Source: Helicobacteraceae bacterium (GTDB lineage Bacteria; Campylobacterota; Campylobacteria; Campylobacterales; Helicobacteraceae). From it: a DNA stretch of 28,146 bases. The notes beneath the pieces are model-generated. The model was not told the origin of the DNA and ran no database searches. It saw nothing but the letters and a program-made list of their open reading frames with translations. The stretch is from the NCBI GenBank assembly GCA_029258405.1, contig JARHYY010000108.1, forward strand, positions 1 to 28,146, in the 5' to 3' direction. The position numbers and the translations under genes were made by a program. Numbering within the stretch: the first letter of the stretch is position 1; each line of letters begins with the position of its first letter. Below are positions 23,716-28,146 of the stretch, in pieces.

Positions 23716-25586
23716 AAGATTATTTAATACAAAATATTATTATTTGTGTTGTGGGGCATATTGATCATGGAAAAACAGCTCTTATTAAGGCATTAAATGG
23801 TTTTGATGGCGATAGCACAGCACAAGAACAACAAGCGGGTAACACATTTGATTTAAGTTTTTCAAATCTTTTTTTTAGTGATATGCAAAAAAACATTGCC
23901 TTTATTGATGTGCCCGGACATTATAACCTTGTAAAAAATATGATAGCAGGTGTTTTTGCTTGTGATTTCGTATTGTTAGTAGTAGATTGCATTGAGGGCG
24001 TGAAACCTCAAACATTAGAACATTTGCAAATTGCTTCGTTTCTGAATATTAAAAATGTTATACTTGTTTTAAGCAAAAGAGATAAAAGCAGTGTGGAGCA
24101 GAGAAAAAAAGTTTTTAATAATGTTGTAGAAGTATTAGAAAAGTTTGCTCTTGTTTTAGTGCAAAAAGTAGAAACCTCTATCCATGAGCAAGAAAGTATA
24201 AATGTACTTAAAAATGTTTTAAGTACATTGCAAGTTAAAGCGTATAAAAAGAGTATATTTCGGTATTATATTGATAGATCTTTTGAAATTGTTGGTGCTG
24301 GTTGTGTAGTAAGCGGGACTGTTCTTGATGGTGAAGTACAAGAAAAGGAAAAACTTTTTTGTTTTGACATTGCAAAAACAGTAGAAGTGAAAGCTATTAA
24401 TATACACAATAAAAAAGTTTCTTGTGCTCTACCATTTACTCGAGCAGCACTTAATATTGTTGGTGTGCATAAGGGAGAGCTTAGAAGAGGTTATCTGTTA
24501 AGCAAAAAAGGTTATTTGAGAGGTTTTAAGATGATAGATGTAGCACTTTTTGTTTATGATGATATGCCCAAACCTCAACATAATAGTAAAATATCATTTT
24601 ATATTGGTACAAAAAAAACGGAAGTAAAATTATTCTTTATTCGTTCATTTGAATCTTGTGCTAAGGGTTTGAGTTGTGCATTTGCAACTTTAGAAAGCAA
24701 TGAAAATATCTTTGCTATTTTTTATGAGAGGTTTATATTAAGAGATTCTTGCGGTGTGCTTGTTGGCGGTATTGTGCTTAATCCAATTGCTGATCCAATG
24801 AATAAAGCTCAAAAAAATAAGCTTTTAACATATTTGTATAGCAAAGACTATAAATCAGCTTTTAGTGTGCTTGTGAATGCTCATAAAAAAGGTTTTGGTA
24901 TTATTTCTTCGTTTCAAAGATTTCATTTAACACACAAAGAAATACTTTCTTATTTGAGAGAAATAAAAGGCGTGCTTGTTGATGAAAAAGAGCTCATTGT
25001 TTATCCAGAAGAACAAATTGAAAATCTTAAAAATGTTGTATTAAATATCATTGCCAAGAACCCCAACGCACTTATTTCAGCTCATTCTTTATGCTGTAAG
25101 CATAGCTGGGCTACGCCCATGCTTTTTGAGTATGTACTAAAAAAACTTGAAAATGAAAAGAAGTTAGTTTTAAAAGATGGTTTATATATTTGTGCTCATA
25201 CTCATATAGAAAATATAAGTAGTTTTATTCAAAAAACAATTTATAATATTTTAGAACAATGCAAATACACCCCACCAGCACCCTATAATATTTATGATTC
25301 TTTGGATATTGATAGAAATAGTGGTGATTTAGCTATGAAAGCATTATGTAAATCACGCAAAGTCATACGGTTAAATAATAAGCTTTTTATTGTATCGCAA
25401 TTTCTTCATGAAATATTAGAGCTCTTAAGGGATATTATCAGAAAAGAGGGTTATGTAGATGTCAATAATGCTAGAATGTCTTTAAATATAAGCCGAAAGT
25501 ATCTTGTTGCCTATCTTGAATATTTGGATAATTTTGCAGACATTGTTAATATTGAACAAAAAAGATTCTTAAAAGTATATTCATGA
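23712..25586 (+). CDS. selB: Selenocysteine-specific elongation factor SelB
   Basis: SelB delivers selenocysteinyl-tRNA to UGA codons by binding the SECIS hairpin of the mRNA. The 624 residues fit the family (E. coli 614). Domain I is an EF-Tu-like GTPase with G1 G-H-I-D-H-G-K-T (15-22), G3 D-V-P-G-H (66-70) and a G4 of S-K-R-D (121-124) in place of N-K-x-D. The G2 region reads A-G-N-T-F-D-L-S-F, weaker than the usual R-G-x-T-I-D-L-G-F. Beta-barrel domains II-III follow, then C-terminal winged-helix domains (about 400-624) for SECIS binding. The start is TTG, overlapping the selA stop, with no other suitable start before G1 and only a weak ribosome binding site, consistent with coupled translation. 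Confidence 0.93.
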   Translation: MKDYLIQNIIICVVGHIDHGKTALIKALNGFDGDSTAQEQQAGNTFDLSFSNLFFSDMQKNIAFIDVPGHYNLVKNMIAGVFACDFVLLVVDCIEGVKPQTLEHLQIASFLNIKNVILVLSKRDKSSVEQRKKVFNNVVEVLEKFALVLVQKVETSIHEQESINVLKNVLSTLQVKAYKKSIFRYYIDRSFEIVGAGCVVSGTVLDGEVQEKEKLFCFDIAKTVEVKAINIHNKKVSCALPFTRAALNIVGVHKGELRRGYLLSKKGYLRGFKMIDVALFVYDDMPKPQHNSKISFYIGTKKTEVKLFFIRSFESCAKGLSCAFATLESNENIFAIFYERFILRDSCGVLVGGIVLNPIADPMNKAQKNKLLTYLYSKDYKSAFSVLVNAHKKGFGIISSFQRFHLTHKEILSYLREIKGVLVDEKELIVYPEEQIENLKNVVLNIIAKNPNALISAHSLCCKHSWATPMLFEYVLKKLENEKKLVLKDGLYICAHTHIENISSFIQKTIYNILEQCKYTPPAPYNIYDSLDIDRNSGDLAMKALCKSRKVIRLNNKLFIVSQFLHEILELLRDIIRKEGYVDVNNARMSLNISRKYLVAYLEYLDNFADIVNIEQKRFLKVYS

Positions 25587-26575
25587 AAAACTTCACATTT
25601 TTACATAACCCTGAAAGAAACACCAAAGCAATAGAATATCTTTTGCAAGATGCCTATAATCATCCCTCGATAATAAAAACTCCTCAAATGGAATTGCAAG
25701 TTCTATTAAAAAAGACAAAGATGCTATATGCTCAAGCATTTGATTATTCTGTAGGCTCATTTATAGAATTATTGCTTGCAGCACAAAAACAAGGTAAGCT
25801 CGCCTATTCTACCGCTTTGCATCCCCATTTAAATGAAGCTGCTCGATATATTTCAGCCATTCCTTTGCCTCCATTATCATTTCCTTTAGATTCCTTACAA
25901 AAGGTAGATATTCTTATTATTCCTTATATTGATGATGAGATTTTTACATATAATACAATTATTCAAAATATGACAAAAGATATACAAAATAAGTATATTA
26001 TTCTTGATATTAGTTTTGCATTGAGGGCAAATATTATTACTTTAGATTCTCTTCCAGACTATGCAGATGCATTGTTAATAGATGGCGAAGTTTTTGGGCT
26101 TTTAAAAGGTTGTGGAGTATTGCTACAATCTCAAAACATGTTTATAAAAAATGACAGCAGGACTATAATGGGCTTAGGGAATGCGTTTATAGAAGCTCTT
26201 TCTTCTTGCTCACCTACACAAGAAAATCAAACTAAAATACTATATGAATATTTATCACAGGAAATACCAAATATAGAGCTATTTGCCCCTATTGAAAAAT
26301 TATTGCCCAATACCTTACCTATACGGCTTAGAGGCATTAAGGCAAGGAGGCTTACAATGGCATTATTCCATGATAATATTATAATTGCTAATGGAAGAAA
26401 ATGCTTATTTGGTTTAGGTGAGCCAAGCTATGTTCTTGAGTCCATGGGGTTTTTGGAGCATGAGAGAAGAGAGCTTGTATCATTAAGCTTTACGCCACAA
26501 GATATAAATGAATTACAAAAATCTGCTCAAATAATTTCTTTGCGATATAAACAAATACAATTTCTTGAAAGATAA
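25583..26575 (+). CDS. Cysteine desulfurase-like protein lacking the PLP lysine
   Basis: The 330-residue protein follows the NifS/IscS (class V aminotransferase) layout. A-L-H-P-H-L (78-83) matches the T-E-H-P segment with stacking His80. P-Y-I-D-D-E-I-F (114-121) matches the N-N-E-x-G loop. I-L-D-I-S-F carries Asp142, the pyridine-nitrogen binder. L-P-N-T-L (241-245) matches the family's substrate-loop region, and N-G-R-K-C-L-F-G retains the catalytic Cys274. The segment L-I-D-G-E-V-F-G aligns with S-A-H-K-F-Y-G, so the Schiff-base Lys is replaced (Val170). The substrate Arg of the R-x-S motif is Ser. It is therefore probably unable to form the usual PLP aldimine. It sits between selB (ATGA overlap) and moeA, so a role in selenium or molybdenum cofactor metabolism is suggested but unproven. 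Confidence 0.8.
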   Translation: MKNFTFLHNPERNTKAIEYLLQDAYNHPSIIKTPQMELQVLLKKTKMLYAQAFDYSVGSFIELLLAAQKQGKLAYSTALHPHLNEAARYISAIPLPPLSFPLDSLQKVDILIIPYIDDEIFTYNTIIQNMTKDIQNKYIILDISFALRANIITLDSLPDYADALLIDGEVFGLLKGCGVLLQSQNMFIKNDSRTIMGLGNAFIEALSSCSPTQENQTKILYEYLSQEIPNIELFAPIEKLLPNTLPIRLRGIKARRLTMALFHDNIIIANGRKCLFGLGEPSYVLESMGFLEHERRELVSLSFTPQDINELQKSAQIISLRYKQIQFLER

Positions 26576-26584
26576 AGGAAAAAA

Positions 26585-27820
26585 ATGAAAATATTCACTC
26601 CTATCCATAAAATTTTAAGCCCAATTCATGCTCTTAATGTCCTTGATGAATGTATAAAGAGCACTATGCAAACAGAAATATTTTCTTTACCTGATTCTTG
26701 GCAACGAGTTGTTGCTAAAACTGTTGTGGCAACTCGTCCATCGCCTCTTTTTGATAATGCGGCTATGGATGGATATCTTTTTTCTCTTACAGATGTGCAA
26801 AAACTTAAGATTGTTGCAGGCATTTATGCTGGAGATAAACCTATAAAGAGCAATCTTGCACATGATGAGTGTTATAAAATTATGACTGGAGCACCTATTG
26901 CTTTTGGAGCAAACTGTGTAATTCCTCATGAGGATACCACAAAGGAAGATAATTTTATAAAATTAAATAAAATATGCAATGTGGGCGATAATATCCGCAA
27001 ACAAGGTGAAGAATTTAATATTAATGATATATTAATATACAAAGGGCAAATTTTAGACGCTGGGGCTATTTCATTGCTCGCCTCACAGGGCATTGATAGC
27101 ATTGAATGTTTTAGTCCTCTTAAAATTGCTGTGTTTTCTAGTGGTAATGAGCTTAAAGAATATAACCATAATGCTCAAGATTATCAAATATATAATAGCA
27201 ACGCACCTATGATTATTTCTGCTTTACAAGCATACCATTTTCATGCTGATTATAAAGGAATACTTCGTGATGATAAAAATGACATTAAGCAAAGCTTTTT
27301 TCAAGATTATGATGTTATTATAAGTACAGGTGGTGTTAGTGGTGGAGAGCTTGATTTAATGCGACAAAGCTTGATTGAGATGAAATATGAAATTATATTG
27401 CATGGCGTAGATATCAAACCCGGGAAACCGCTTATGGTAGCACAAAAAGGTTCAAAAGTCTTTTTTGGGTTGCCCGGTAATCCTATGGGTGCTTTTGTAG
27501 CATTTATGCTTTTTGTAATACCCATGCTTTTTAAAATGTCTGGGGCACAAACCTATTATCACGATTTAATATATTCTAAGCTAGGAACCGTCATCAATCT
27601 TAAAGCGGGTAAATATAAGGTTTTATTAGGAAGCTTAAAAGAAGGTATTTTTTATCCATTGAAAGAAAAAAGTTCTTCAAGTCTTTTACCCATAAGAGAC
27701 GCTCATGCTCTATTGGTTGTTGATCCTTTAAACACGAGCTTAAAACAAGAGCAGATTATAAAAGTTATACCACTCTATACATCATTAAAAAATCTTTCCA
27801 GCCATTTTGCCAACTTATAA
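26585..27820 (+). CDS. moeA: Molybdopterin molybdenumtransferase MoeA
   Basis: MoeA inserts molybdenum into molybdopterin adenylylated by MogA, completing Moco for enzymes such as formate dehydrogenase. The 411 residues match the family. The first domain has the conserved D-N-A-A-M-D-G-Y (57-64) and M-T-G-A-P-I-A (100-106). The MoaB/Mog-like domain has S-S-G-N-E-L (185-190), I-S-T-G-G-V-S-G-G-E-L-D (246-257) and G-L-P-G-N-P (295-300). The C-terminal beta domain (about 330-405) is present. An AAAGGA box precedes the ATG and only nine bases separate it from the upstream stop, so it probably belongs to the selA-selB message. No terminator is evident after it. Confidence 0.95.
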   Translation: MKIFTPIHKILSPIHALNVLDECIKSTMQTEIFSLPDSWQRVVAKTVVATRPSPLFDNAAMDGYLFSLTDVQKLKIVAGIYAGDKPIKSNLAHDECYKIMTGAPIAFGANCVIPHEDTTKEDNFIKLNKICNVGDNIRKQGEEFNINDILIYKGQILDAGAISLLASQGIDSIECFSPLKIAVFSSGNELKEYNHNAQDYQIYNSNAPMIISALQAYHFHADYKGILRDDKNDIKQSFFQDYDVIISTGGVSGGELDLMRQSLIEMKYEIILHGVDIKPGKPLMVAQKGSKVFFGLPGNPMGAFVAFMLFVIPMLFKMSGAQTYYHDLIYSKLGTVINLKAGKYKVLLGSLKEGIFYPLKEKSSSSLLPIRDAHALLVVDPLNTSLKQEQIIKVIPLYTSLKNLSSHFANL

Positions 27821-28146
27821 TCCCCTATAACTCAAAAAAAAGCTAAAGGAAGGTTTCTGGAATCAATAACTTGAATCTATTTATAAATATTTTAACACCA
27901 CCTAACTCTTAGTACTATATTTAAGCCCGTTCCTTTAAACCTATAAAATCCTATAAATAGATATAAGAATCTACAAATAGAATTTCTATTACCAATCCAA
28001 CCCTTTAACATTATCTCTACCCCCCCCAAAAACCACATAACCATTTTAATACATAAGCACTTAACAGAGCTTACCATATGTAATATTCATGTATCTCATA
28101 AGATATATCATTTTATTCAATACAATAAACAAAGAATCTTTTATAG
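27821..28146. other. Gene-free right edge with C8 tract
   Basis: There is no convincing gene in these 326 bases. A 61-codon minus-strand frame (27892-28077) has unusual composition and no ribosome binding site. Visible items are a run of eight C (28020-28027), CCTATAAA written twice near 27939-27956, and a six-pair hairpin AATAGA/TCTATT around 27976-27990. No transcription terminator for moeA is obvious. Confidence 0.6.

Noticed and set aside
27892..28077. A 61-codon minus-strand frame crossing the C8 tract
   Set aside because: No ribosome binding site, aromatic- and Cys-rich composition typical of AT-rich non-coding DNA, and no recognisable domain.

Overview
The window is AT-rich, gene-dense bacterial DNA that looks like an enterohepatic Helicobacter or a close relative in the Campylobacterota. 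Three things support this: the gene content (Csd4-type peptidoglycan carboxypeptidase with Gln/Glu zinc ligands, FliW, short ExbB/ExbD/TonB), a Helicobacter-like sigma-54 promoter, and gene neighbourhoods that recall H. pylori (HP1075 beside HP1076; fliW, bamD and lon together). Species assignment is inference. No phage, IS transposase, rRNA or CRISPR array is visible.

Layout. 1-4485: the end of an unknown coiled-coil protein, ligA (minus strand), a sigma-54-driven flagellin-like gene (minus) and a divergent csd4 whose best start is a TTG. 4531-11493: a tight plus-strand glycan operon with its own extended -10 promoter. It has a bifunctional GDP-mannose pyrophosphorylase/phosphomannose isomerase, a 957-residue three-module protein, and two GT4-type glycosyltransferases, probably for a surface polysaccharide or LPS. 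11490-13616: minus-strand fliW-proC-miaA. 13926-17410: plus-strand bamD, then lon and a NifX/NafY-like gene. 17411-18253: gene-free DNA holding a pair of 77-bp near-perfect inverted repeats. 18254-20212: a dCache chemoreceptor (minus) with a possible sigma-28 promoter. 20622-22142: exbB-exbD-tonB energy-transduction operon behind a strong sigma-70 promoter. 22147-27820: tRNA-Sec (minus), then selA-selB, a cysteine-desulfurase-like gene and moeA. 27821-28146: gene-free edge with a C8 tract.

How the genes work together. The last block is functionally coherent. selC, SelA and SelB make and insert selenocysteine, and MoeA inserts molybdenum into molybdopterin. Both are needed for a selenocysteine-containing, molybdenum-dependent formate dehydrogenase, which is not itself in the window. 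Between them lies a gene with the NifS/IscS fold pattern that keeps the catalytic Cys, the PLP-stacking His and the pyridine-binding Asp, but has lost the Schiff-base lysine. It is the best candidate here for an undescribed component. Other items worth attention are the inverted-repeat element, the 957-aa protein with a decayed FkbM-like domain, and several start-codon corrections (csd4, exbB, the third glycosyltransferase, the chemoreceptor).
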